Positions 53,046 through 60,543 of a stretch of DNA of 60,543 bases are shown here, piece after piece. A model generated the notes under the pieces. The model did no database searches, had not been told where the DNA came from, and saw only the letters and a list, made by a program, of their open reading frames with translations. The translations under genes were made by a program, and so were the position numbers. Each line of letters opens with the position of its first letter. Position 1 is the stretch's first letter. The stretch comes from a bacterium. GTDB lineage: Bacteria; Desulfobacterota; Deferrisomatia; Deferrisomatales; Deferrisomataceae. The stretch spans positions 1 to 60,543 of the forward strand of contig JALUTY010000022.1 of the NCBI GenBank assembly GCA_027021615.1, written 5' to 3'.

Positions 53046-54629
53046 TCAGAGGCGGGCCGGGGTCACGCTCACCACGTTGGGAAGCCCGCGCAGCTCTTCC
53101 AGGACCTCGGGCGGGACCGGTGAGTCCACGTTGACCACCGTCACGGCCCGGCCTCCCGGGGCCTCACGGCCGAACTGCATCTGGCCGATGTTGATCTGGT
53201 GGCGGCCCAGGGTGGTGCCGATGCTACCCACCAGGCCCGGCCGGTCATAGTTCCAGAACACCAGCAAGTCTCCCTGGGGGATCGCTTCGATCGGGATGCC
53301 GTCGATCTCCACCAGCCGTGGCTCCCGCCGTCCGAAGATGGCCCCGGCCAGGCTGAATCGGCCCTGGGTGGTCTCCACCCGAAGCCGCATCATGGCCGTG
53401 TAGTCCTCGCCGTTCTTGGCCGTGGTCTCCGATACCCGGATGCCCCGTTCCCGAGCCAGCACCGGTGCGTTGACCAGGTTCACCCGCTCACCCACGCTCA
53501 CGGCCAGCAGCCCCTCCAGGGCCGCGGCCGTGAGCAGGCCGGTCCGACCCTCGGCCATCCGGCCGGAGTACTGCAGCTCCACGGCCTTGAGGCCCTCGAC
53601 CCCGAGCTGGGCCTGGAGCCGGCCCAAGCTCCGGGCCAGGTCCAGGTAGGGGGCCATCTGGTTGAGGACCTCGGCCGGCACGCTGGGCACGTTCACGGCG
53701 TTGCGGATGATGCCCCGCTGCAGGTAGCCCACGATCTGCTCGGCCACCTGAATCGCCACGGCGTCCTGGGCCTCCACCGTGCTGGCGCCCAGGTGGGGCG
53801 TGCACACCACCCGCTCGTGGGCCACCAGGGGGGTGAGCCCCGGCGGCTCCTCGCGGAACACGTCCAGGGCGGCGCCGGCCACCTTGCCGCTGTCGAGCGC
53901 CTCGACGAGCGCCTCCTCATCCACGATGCCCCCCCGTGCCGCGCACACCAAATACACCCCCTCCTTCATCCGGGCGAAGGCGTCCCGCCCGATCAGGTTC
54001 CGGGTCTCGTCGAGCAGGGGCACGTGCACCGTGATGATGTCGGCCCGCTGGTACAGCCCGTCCAGGTCCAAAAGCTCCACCCCCAGCTCGGCGGCACGCT
54101 CCTGGCTCAGGTAGGGGTCGTACCCCACCACCTTCATCTTGAGCCCCTGGGCCCGGTCGGCCACGATGGAGCCTATGTTCCCGAGGCCGATCACCCCCAA
54201 GGTCTTGCCGCACAGCTCGTGGCCCTGGAACCTCTTCTTCTCCCACTTCCCCTGTTTCATGCTCATGGTGGCCTGCGGGATGTTCCGCACCAGGCTCATG
54301 ATCAGGGCCAGGGCGTGCTCGGCCGTGGTGACCGAGTTGCCGCCGGGGGTGTTCATGACCACCACCCCCCGCTTTGTGGCCTCGGGCACGTCCACGTTGT
54401 CGACGCCCATGCCGGCCCGACCGATCACCTTGAGCCGGCTCGCTCGCTCGAGCACCTTGGCCGTGACCCTGGTGCCCGATCGGATCACCAGGGCGTCGTA
54501 CCCCCCGATGACCGCCTGAAGCTCCTCGGGCTCGAGGCCGGTCTTTACGTCCACATCGAGGTCCTCTGCCGCTCGGAGGATCTCCAGCCCCCGGGCCGAG
54601 AGGTTGTCGCTGACGAGCACCCGCTTCAT
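53046..54629 (-). CDS. serA: D-3-phosphoglycerate dehydrogenase
   Basis: The 527 residue enzyme has the NAD loop LGVIGLGNIGSIVADRA near residue 143, the substrate and catalytic segments (CAARGGIVDEEAL, CTPHLGASTVEAQ), the intervening domain and a C-terminal ACT domain (about 450-527). This long form makes serine and is feedback-inhibited in some bacteria. An aminotransferase gene lies 1 nt upstream, which suggests one serine pathway transcript. Confidence 0.96.
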   Translation of the reverse strand: MKRVLVSDNLSARGLEILRAAEDLDVDVKTGLEPEELQAVIGGYDALVIRSGTRVTAKVLERASRLKVIGRAGMGVDNVDVPEATKRGVVVMNTPGGNSVTTAEHALALIMSLVRNIPQATMSMKQGKWEKKRFQGHELCGKTLGVIGLGNIGSIVADRAQGLKMKVVGYDPYLSQERAAELGVELLDLDGLYQRADIITVHVPLLDETRNLIGRDAFARMKEGVYLVCAARGGIVDEEALVEALDSGKVAGAALDVFREEPPGLTPLVAHERVVCTPHLGASTVEAQDAVAIQVAEQIVGYLQRGIIRNAVNVPSVPAEVLNQMAPYLDLARSLGRLQAQLGVEGLKAVELQYSGRMAEGRTGLLTAAALEGLLAVSVGERVNLVNAPVLARERGIRVSETTAKNGEDYTAMMRLRVETTQGRFSLAGAIFGRREPRLVEIDGIPIEAIPQGDLLVFWNYDRPGLVGSIGTTLGRHQINIGQMQFGREAPGGRAVTVVNVDSPVPPEVLEELRGLPNVVSVTPARL

Positions 54630-54630
54630 C

Positions 54631-55770
54631 TTATGCTTCTCCCAGAATCGAAAGGGCCTTGGCCACGCCGGTGCCCACGGCCACGGGATGACCTAGCTCG
54701 TTGAGGGCGAGCTCCAAGGCTGCCAAGGCCCCGACCACGTCCAATGGATCCACGTGCCCCATGTGGGAGATCCGAACGATCTTGCCCTTGGCCTGGTCCT
54801 GGCCGCCGGCCACGGTCATGGAGAACCGTTCCCGCAGCGCTTTCTTGAGGGCCTGGCCGTCCACTCCCTCGGGCACCTTGACGGCGGTGCAAGCGTCGCT
54901 GGGGCTGTCAGGGGCGAACAGCTCCAGCCCCAGGGCCTTCACCGCCTCGCGGGTGGCCCTAGCCATGAGGGCGGTGCGGCCGTGGACCCCCTCCAGGGTT
55001 TCCGCCCGGATCCGGTCCAGCACCTCCCTGAGCCCCACGATCAGGCTCACCGCTGGCGTGTAGGCCGTCTGGTTGTCGGCCTGCTTCTTGCGCTCGCTCT
55101 TGAGGTCGAAGTAGTACCGCGGCAGGTCTGAGGTCTCGAGGAACCGGTCGGCCTTCTCGCTCCAGGCGATGAACGCGAGCCCCGGCGGGAGCATTAGGGC
55201 CTTCTGGCTGCCCGTGACCACCACGTCGATGCCCCAATCGTCCATGGGTAGGGGGAACACTCCCACGGCCGTGATGCCATCCACCACCAGGAGAACGTCC
55301 CGGGCCCGGGTGATCCGGGCGAGCTCCTCCACCGGGTGGCGCACGGCCGTGCTGGTTTCGCTGGCCTGCACGTACACGGCCCGGATGGCCGGGTCCGCGT
55401 CCAGGGCCCGACGGATCTCGCCCGGGTCCACCGCCCGGCCCCACTCCACCTTGACCTCCACCGGATCGCAGCCGTATGCGGCGAGGATCCTGCCCCACCG
55501 CTCCCCGAACTTTCCGCCGTTCACGTACAGGGCCCGATCCCCCCGCCGCAGGAAGTTGGTCACCGCGGCCTCCATGGCGCCGGTGCCCGACGCGGCCAGG
55601 ATCAGCACGTCCCGCTGGGTCTGGAACACGTACCGCAGCCCCTCGCGGCACGCGGCGAAGACGGGCCTGAACTCGGGCTCCCGGTGGTGAAGAGCGGGCC
55701 GGGCCATGGCCAGCCGGGCCTCGTCGGGAACAGGGGTGGGGCCTGGGGCGAGCAGGCGGTATTTGTACAC
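54631..55770 (-). CDS. Class V aminotransferase (serine-glyoxylate/phosphoserine-like)
   Basis: The 379 residue PLP enzyme has the LLAPGPTPVP start, the cofactor lysine in VTGSQKALMLPPG near 195, and the HREPEFRPVF motif of the alanine-glyoxylate aminotransferase group. In anaerobes with this serA neighbour it often serves as the phosphoserine transaminase. That role is an inference from position. Confidence 0.88.
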   Translation of the reverse strand: MYKYRLLAPGPTPVPDEARLAMARPALHHREPEFRPVFAACREGLRYVFQTQRDVLILAASGTGAMEAAVTNFLRRGDRALYVNGGKFGERWGRILAAYGCDPVEVKVEWGRAVDPGEIRRALDADPAIRAVYVQASETSTAVRHPVEELARITRARDVLLVVDGITAVGVFPLPMDDWGIDVVVTGSQKALMLPPGLAFIAWSEKADRFLETSDLPRYYFDLKSERKKQADNQTAYTPAVSLIVGLREVLDRIRAETLEGVHGRTALMARATREAVKALGLELFAPDSPSDACTAVKVPEGVDGQALKKALRERFSMTVAGGQDQAKGKIVRISHMGHVDPLDVVGALAALELALNELGHPVAVGTGVAKALSILGEA

Positions 55771-55839
55771 GGCGGACCTCCCTTTTGGTTCCGAAAACGA
55801 CGAACGCGAAGAAGTGTGCGGATCGGCACAAACTCAGAA

Positions 55840-55869
55840 ACGCTAGCAAACCGATCGTGAGGGGGTCAA
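55840..55869 (-). promoter_or_regulatory. Promoter of the aminotransferase/serA unit
   Basis: On the minus strand TTGACC and TAGCGT are 18 nt apart, about 65 nt before the start. Confidence 0.6.
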
Positions 55870-55918
55870 GGATGGGGCGGTGCCCGGTCGTTGGTGCCGC
55901 TCAGGCGTCGGCCCCGGG

Positions 55919-58339
55919 TCACCCCTCGCCGACTCCTTCCCCCGTGTCGCCGCTGGAGCCGGCTTCTCCGTGGCCCTCGGTCGGCTCTTCAGCCTTCCTG
56001 CGGGTCCTGCGGCGCTTGGGCTTGGGCTGCTCCTCGCTGCCGGCCTCTTCCGGGGGAGCGGGCTGGGCCACGTCCGACTGGGCGGGCTCCTCGGTTTTCT
56101 TTCGGGAGGTCCGTCGCCGACGGTTGGTTTTTTTCTCGTCGCCCGTCTCGGCCGGGCCCACTGCATCGGGCGCTGCCGCATCGGTTTGGGTTGGCTCCTG
56201 GGGCTTCCTGCGGGTCCTGCGGCGCTTGGGCTTGGACTCTGCCCCCTTGTCGGCCTCGGATCCGGAGGGGGGCTCCTGGGGCTCGGGCGGGGGGGGCGAG
56301 ATGGCCTTCTCCACCGGCTCCGGAGCCTTTTCTCGGGTCCTGCGACGTTTCGGCTGGGGCTTTTCGGCCCCGTCGGCCTCGGCCTGGGGCTCGGCCTCTG
56401 GGGGGGGAACCCCGGCCGGTGTCGGTTCCCCCACCGCCTCCTCAGGCTCCCCCCCGGCGTCGGCCGGGACCGGCTTCTTCTTGCGGCGCCGGCGCCGGCG
56501 CTTCTTCCTGACGGACTGCTGGGCCTCGGTCTCCTCCGGCTCGGCCTCTTCCCCCGGGGGCTCCCCGCCGGCCTCCTGTTCCGAGCTTTTTCCCTCCGGT
56601 TGAGTGTCCCCTTCCGGTGTGGGCTCGCTTGCCTCGGCCGGCAGGGCCTCGGTTGGCGCCGTCTTCTTCTTCCGGCGTCGGCGCCGTCGCTTCTTCTTGG
56701 CGAGGGGCTGGGTCTCGGCCTCCTCGGCCTCGGGGGCCGAGGGCTCTTCCTCCTCTTCCGGCTCCTCGTCCATCAGGATGTACGCCGGCGCCCGCTGGAT
56801 GCGAGTGGGGGGCTCGGGGATCCCGTGGTACGCCGCCACCAGCTCGGGGGGCACGTCGGTGGTGTTGGTCTCGATCCGGGGGGTTCCATTCTCTACGAAC
56901 ACGAAAAAGTAGTCGTTGGGGCCCAGGTGGGGCTCAGAGAACACCTGCACCGATGTCTCGAACTCCCGCTCCCAGTCCGCCAGGCGCCGCCGCTTGCGGT
57001 TCACGATCAAGGCGGCCACGTCGGCCGGCACTCCCACGCGCACCTGACGCAGTTCCTTGCGGGGTAGCTCGGCCTGGATCATGCGAAGCACCGATAGGGC
57101 GAAGCTCTCCGGCGACCGCACCCGGCCCGACCCCCGGCAGGAGGGGCACGGTCGGGTCACGGCCGCAGCCGCCCCGGGCTTGAGCCGTTGGCGCGACAGC
57201 TCCAGGAGGCCGAACTGGGAAATGGACCCCACGCGCGTGCGGGCCTTGTCCTCCTTCAGGGCCTTCTGGAGGGCGCGGCGCACGGCACTGCGGTTCCCGG
57301 AGCCTCTCATGTCGATGAAGTCGATCACGATCAGGCCTCCCAGGTCCCGCAGTCGCAGCTGCCGGGCGGCCTCCCGGGCCGCCTCCTCGTTGACCCTCAG
57401 TGCGGTCTCCTCGATGTCCTTGCCCTGAAACGACCCGCCCGAGTTCACGTCGATGCTGACCAGCGCCTCGGTCTGCTCGATCACGATGGACCCGCCCGAG
57501 GGCAGCGGTACGCTCTTCTCGTAGATCGTGGCCAGCTGCTGCTCCACGTTGTACCGGGCGAAGATCGGGGTGCGCCGCTGATGGAGCTTCACCCTCCGCG
57601 TGTACCACGGCATCACGGCCTGGAAGAACCGCCGGACCTGCTCGAACACCTCCGGGTTGTCGATCCACACCTCCTCCACGCTAGGGGTGAAGTAGTCGCG
57701 AATGGTGCGGATCACGATGTCCGAGTCCTGGTACAGCAGGCTCGGCACGGGTGCGTCCTCGGCGTCCCTCAGGATGCGCTTCCACAGCCGCAGCAGGTAG
57801 TTGGCATCGCGGGTGAGCTCCTGTTTGGTGCGGCCCTCCGCCGCCGTGCGGACGATGTAGCCCATCTCCTCGGGGATCTGTGCCGCGTCCAGGGCGTCGC
57901 GGAGCTGCTTGCGGGTCGCCTCGTCCTCGATCTTCTTCGACACCCCCCGCTTGGCCACGTAGGGCATCAGGACAAAGTACCGGCCGGGCAGGCTGATGTA
58001 CGTGGTGAGGGCGGCCCCCTTCTGCCCCACCTCGCCTTTGCGTATCTGAACCAGCAGCTCCTGCCCTGTTTTCATCGCCGAGGTGGATCGTCTCCCGTTC
58101 GGGAAGTATCTGGGGTGAATGTCCTCCAGTGGCAGAAAACCGTTCTTCTCGGCCCCGAAGTCCACGAACACGGCGTCCAGGCTGGGGACCACCTTGACGA
58201 CCCGGGCCTTGTAGATGTTTCCTTCGAGACGTTCCACCTGGGCGGTCTCGATCGCCACCTCTTCGAGGAGCCCGTCGGCCACGATGGCGATCCGGCTCTC
58301 CTCCTCGTTGACTACGTTGACCAGCATCACTTTTGACAT
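55919..58339 (-). CDS. rne: Ribonuclease E/G
   Basis: The 806 residue enzyme has an S1 RNA-binding domain (about 38-125), the catalytic acidic motifs ALVSIDVNSGG and GLIVIDFIDMRGSGNR, and the zinc link CPSCRGSGR near 405. The conserved core ends near residue 500. The C-terminal 300 residues are disordered and alternate acidic blocks with six basic clusters, the first two being KKKRRRRRRKKK-like and the others PKRRRTRRK-like. Such tails bind RNA and degradosome partners. I cannot name a partner. Confidence 0.94.
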   Translation of the reverse strand: MSKVMLVNVVNEEESRIAIVADGLLEEVAIETAQVERLEGNIYKARVVKVVPSLDAVFVDFGAEKNGFLPLEDIHPRYFPNGRRSTSAMKTGQELLVQIRKGEVGQKGAALTTYISLPGRYFVLMPYVAKRGVSKKIEDEATRKQLRDALDAAQIPEEMGYIVRTAAEGRTKQELTRDANYLLRLWKRILRDAEDAPVPSLLYQDSDIVIRTIRDYFTPSVEEVWIDNPEVFEQVRRFFQAVMPWYTRRVKLHQRRTPIFARYNVEQQLATIYEKSVPLPSGGSIVIEQTEALVSIDVNSGGSFQGKDIEETALRVNEEAAREAARQLRLRDLGGLIVIDFIDMRGSGNRSAVRRALQKALKEDKARTRVGSISQFGLLELSRQRLKPGAAAAVTRPCPSCRGSGRVRSPESFALSVLRMIQAELPRKELRQVRVGVPADVAALIVNRKRRRLADWEREFETSVQVFSEPHLGPNDYFFVFVENGTPRIETNTTDVPPELVAAYHGIPEPPTRIQRAPAYILMDEEPEEEEEPSAPEAEEAETQPLAKKKRRRRRRKKKTAPTEALPAEASEPTPEGDTQPEGKSSEQEAGGEPPGEEAEPEETEAQQSVRKKRRRRRRKKKPVPADAGGEPEEAVGEPTPAGVPPPEAEPQAEADGAEKPQPKRRRTREKAPEPVEKAISPPPPEPQEPPSGSEADKGAESKPKRRRTRRKPQEPTQTDAAAPDAVGPAETGDEKKTNRRRRTSRKKTEEPAQSDVAQPAPPEEAGSEEQPKPKRRRTRRKAEEPTEGHGEAGSSGDTGEGVGEG

Positions 58340-58368
58340 GGGCTCCTCGCAGGCGCCTGGGACGGATC

Positions 58369-59868
58369 ATGGGCAAGCACAACCCGGAAAACGCGAAAGT
58401 ATACACCATTCCAAGGGCAGGCCGGGAGGAAGTTGAGGGGTTGCTGTCCCGACTGGAGGCGTGGGAGCGCTCGCCCCGGGCCCAGTCCTTGCGCGAGGCC
58501 TTGGCACGGGCCGGGGTGACAACGGCGTGGTTGGTGGGTGGCGCGGTGCGTGACCTTGCCCTCGGGCGCCCGGAGCCGCCCGACCTGGACCTGGCCCTGC
58601 CGGGGGGGGCGGATCGAGTCGCCTCCGAACTGGCGCGGTTGGGGCGGGGCACCGCGTTTCCCCTGGACGAGGGTAGGGGTGTGTGGCGTGTGGCCCTGGG
58701 GGGCGGGGTGACCGTGGACCTGGCCCCCTTGCGGGCTCCCACCCTGGTCGAGGACTTGGCAGGCCGAGACTTCACCGTGAACGCCATGGCCTGGGAGCTG
58801 GGCGGGGCCCGGGGCCTGGTGGACCCTTTAGGAGGGCTCCGGGACATGGCAGAGGGGTGGCTGCGGCTGTGCGGGCCCTCGGCCCTGGAGCAGGACCCGG
58901 CACGGGTTCTTCGGGCGTACCGGTTTGCCGTGGGGCTGGGGCTGGGGCTCGATCCGGCCCTCGTCCGGGCCTTGGCTCACGCCGCCCCAGGCCTAGCCCG
59001 GGTGGCCCCGGAGCGGATCCGCACGGAGCTGTTCGCCTGCCTGGGCCTGCCCGGGGGCAGCAGGGGGCTGCGCCTCATGGCCGCCCACGGCGTGCTGGAG
59101 GTGCTGTTCCCGTTCGTGAGGGGCTGGCGGGGGTTCGATCAGGGCGACTACCATGCCCACGACCTGTGGGAGCACGCCCTGCGCACGGCCGAGGAGGCCG
59201 AGCGGCTGGCCGAGGGGGAGCCGTGGATGCCCCGACCCGACCGCCTGCGGGAGCACCTGGCCGAGGAGCTGGAGGAGGGGGTCACCCGTCGGGCCCTGCT
59301 GGTGCTCGCCGCCTACCTCCACGACCTGGCCAAGCCCGAGTGCGCCTCCCTGGACGGCAGCCGCCGCCGGTTCACCGGTCACGAGACCCGGGGGGGGCAC
59401 CTGCTTCGGGGAGTTCTGGCCGGGCTGCGGGCGGGGCGCCGGGCCCGGGGCGCGGCCCAGAGGGCCGTGGCTGCCCACCTGCGGCTGTTCCAGCTCTCGC
59501 GCCAGAGCCCCCCCACCGAGCGGGCCCGGCTGCGCTACCTTCGGGACCTTCGGGCCGAGACCCCCGAGGCCGTGCTCCTGTCGGTGGCGGACGAGCGGGC
59601 CACGGGCCCGGCGCCTCCTGCCCGCGAGGCGGTGGAGCGCACGGCGGCAGAGGTGCTGGGCCTGTACTGGCGCAAGCGCGACCAGCAGGAGATCCCACCG
59701 CTCTTGCGGGGCCGGGATCTGGTCGAGCTGGGCGTGCCCCCGGGGCCGGAGGTGGGCCGGCTGCTACGGACGGTGGCCGAGGCCGAGGCCCGGGGCGAGG
59801 TGGCCACCCGCAACGAGGCTCTGGCCCTGGTCAGGAGGGAGTGGGAAAAAGCTCGTCTTCCCCCTTGA
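58369..59868 (+). CDS. Poly(A)/CCA polymerase-like nucleotidyltransferase with HD domain
   Basis: From the ATG at 58369 the product has 499 residues. The N-terminal nucleotidyltransferase domain has AWLVGGAVRDLALG, the PPDLDLAL aspartates and RDFTVNAMAWE. The C-terminal part has an HD phosphohydrolase motif (YLHDLAKPE). This is the CCA-adding-like layout with HD fusion. The start is uncertain: an in-frame start at 58333 overlaps rne, and a TTG at 58441 would also keep the domain. It is divergent from rne by 29 nt. Confidence 0.88.
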   Translation: MGKHNPENAKVYTIPRAGREEVEGLLSRLEAWERSPRAQSLREALARAGVTTAWLVGGAVRDLALGRPEPPDLDLALPGGADRVASELARLGRGTAFPLDEGRGVWRVALGGGVTVDLAPLRAPTLVEDLAGRDFTVNAMAWELGGARGLVDPLGGLRDMAEGWLRLCGPSALEQDPARVLRAYRFAVGLGLGLDPALVRALAHAAPGLARVAPERIRTELFACLGLPGGSRGLRLMAAHGVLEVLFPFVRGWRGFDQGDYHAHDLWEHALRTAEEAERLAEGEPWMPRPDRLREHLAEELEEGVTRRALLVLAAYLHDLAKPECASLDGSRRRFTGHETRGGHLLRGVLAGLRAGRRARGAAQRAVAAHLRLFQLSRQSPPTERARLRYLRDLRAETPEAVLLSVADERATGPAPPAREAVERTAAEVLGLYWRKRDQQEIPPLLRGRDLVELGVPPGPEVGRLLRTVAEAEARGEVATRNEALALVRREWEKARLPP

Positions 59869-59893
59869 CACGTTCCGGCCGTTGGTCTAGCAT
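59865..59893 (+). promoter_or_regulatory. Promoter of the tRNA-Thr/Tyr/Gly/Thr-tuf cluster
   Basis: A perfect TTGACA (59865-59870) and TAGCAT (59888-59893) are 17 nt apart, 40 nt before the first tRNA. Confidence 0.85.
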
Positions 59894-59933
59894 CCCCGTT
59901 CCTTCGCGGGGGCGCGGATCCCTGCGGTTTCCG

Positions 59934-60009
59934 GCTGGCGTAGCTCAACTGGCAGAGCGGCTGACTTGTAATCAGCAGGTTGCGGGTTCGAGTCCCACCG
60001 CCAGCTCCA
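59934..60009 (+). tRNA. tRNA-Thr (TGT)
   Basis: 76 nt with acceptor GCTGGCG/CGCCAGC, anticodon stem GCTGA and loop CTTGTAA, T loop TTCGAGT and encoded CCA. The anticodon is TGT. Confidence 0.95.
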
Positions 60010-60031
60010 AGAGAGATTGAGGCGATTTCGT

Positions 60032-60116
60032 GGTGGGGTTCCCGAGTGGTCAAAGGGAGCAGACTGTAAATCTGCCGGCGACGCCTTCGGAGGTTCGAAT
60101 CCTCCCCCCACCACCA
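60032..60116 (+). tRNA. tRNA-Tyr (GTA)
   Basis: 85 nt with a long variable arm, acceptor GGTGGGG/CCCCACC, anticodon loop CTGTAAA and encoded CCA. The anticodon is GTA. Confidence 0.95.
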
Positions 60117-60133
60117 CTTTCTTCCGCCCGGTA

Positions 60134-60210
60134 GCGGGAGTAGCTCAGTTGGCTAGAGCATCAGCCTTCCAAGCTGAGGGTCGCGGGTTCGAGACCCGTC
60201 TCCCGCTCCA
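60134..60210 (+). tRNA. tRNA-Gly (TCC)
   Basis: 77 nt with acceptor GCGGGAG/CTCCCGC, anticodon loop CTTCCAA, T loop TTCGAGA and encoded CCA. The anticodon is TCC. Confidence 0.95.
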
Positions 60211-60233
60211 ACCTTATAGAGTGCGGTTCGAGG

Positions 60234-60309
60234 GCCCACGTAGCTCAGGCGGTGGAGCACTTCCTTGGTAAGGAAGAGGTCACCGGTTCAAGTCCGGTCG
60301 TGGGCTCCA
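60234..60309 (+). tRNA. tRNA-Thr (GGT)
   Basis: 76 nt with acceptor GCCCACG/CGTGGGC, anticodon stem CTTCC and loop TTGGTAA, T loop TTCAAGT and encoded CCA. The anticodon is GGT. The Thr-Tyr-Gly-Thr-tuf order is widely conserved. Confidence 0.95.
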
Positions 60310-60317
60310 GCTCGTGA

Positions 60318-60543
<226 letters not shown>

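Noticed and set aside
58333-58368. Upstream start and TTGACA for the CCA-like gene
   Set aside because: The TTGACA at 58333 has no -10 at a proper distance, and the start there would overlap rne; the ATG at 58369 is simpler.

Overview
The window is about 60.5 kb of very GC-rich bacterial DNA (my impression is near 70 percent) with densely packed genes. Its gene content suggests a Gram-negative, anaerobic or facultative bacterium of the former Deltaproteobacteria. The evidence is a DUF3786 iron-sulfur protein, a five-heme cytochrome c, a NapH-like membrane ferredoxin, an ethylbenzene-dehydrogenase-type haem protein, many lipoproteins, an outer-membrane barrel, the hisZ-purA pair, and MutL carrying its own endonuclease motif. 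A metal- or sulfur-respiring lineage of the Deferrisoma/Desulfuromonas kind is plausible, but this assignment is inference.

Region 1 (0-17.8 kb) is accessory and envelope-directed. It holds two right-handed beta-helix proteins, a haem-binding periplasmic protein, four paralogous exported proteins built from transthyretin-like (carboxypeptidase-regulatory-like) modules, a HEAT-repeat lipoprotein, a NapH-like polyferredoxin, a membrane spermidine-synthase-like enzyme, a VCBS/ASPIC-UnbV protein, an outer-membrane barrel and a lone receiver domain. One set of four genes runs rightward (2.4-6.8 kb). Six genes run leftward as an apparent operon from a good sigma-70 promoter near 15.4 kb. Remnants of an MNT/HEPN toxin-antitoxin pair lie at 1.6-2.3 kb.

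Region 2 (17.9-29 kb) carries mutL-miaA-hfq, an exported protein of unknown function, dus and maf. A radical SAM protein, a DUF3786 protein with a LysR regulator, and tatB-tatC follow. Region 3 (29-36.9 kb) is the classical translation operon tRNA-Val, thrS-infC-rpmI-rplT-pheS-pheT-ihfA-merR, tRNA-Pro. Its infC appears to start at an ATC codon. Region 4 (37-49.8 kb) has an M48 metalloprotease, sugar-nucleotide and coenzyme A genes (ugd, coaBC, a phosphohexomutase, a UDP-glucuronate epimerase), a nitroreductase, a DUF4863 protein, a five-heme cytochrome, a thioesterase, an HDAC-like hydrolase, a DNA-alkyl transferase and a cupin. Region 5 (49.8-60.5 kb) has tRNA-Glu and tRNA-Lys, then serA/aminotransferase/hisZ/purA, an RNase E with a long low-complexity tail, a CCA-adding-like enzyme with an HD domain, four tRNAs, and the start of tuf.

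Two kinds of non-coding structure stand out. The first is a dispersed hairpin element with three full copies (6.9-7.2, 27.6-27.8 and 50.2-50.4 kb) and a half copy at 44.9 kb. Its arms differ in sequence between copies but stay complementary, around a conserved asymmetric internal loop (GGAGA or GGAGC opposite CGGA). This is the best candidate here for an undescribed structured RNA or mobile element. The second is a set of short tandem repeats with units of about 7-9 nt, of several sequence classes. They sit in operon spacers and run into the ends of several genes.
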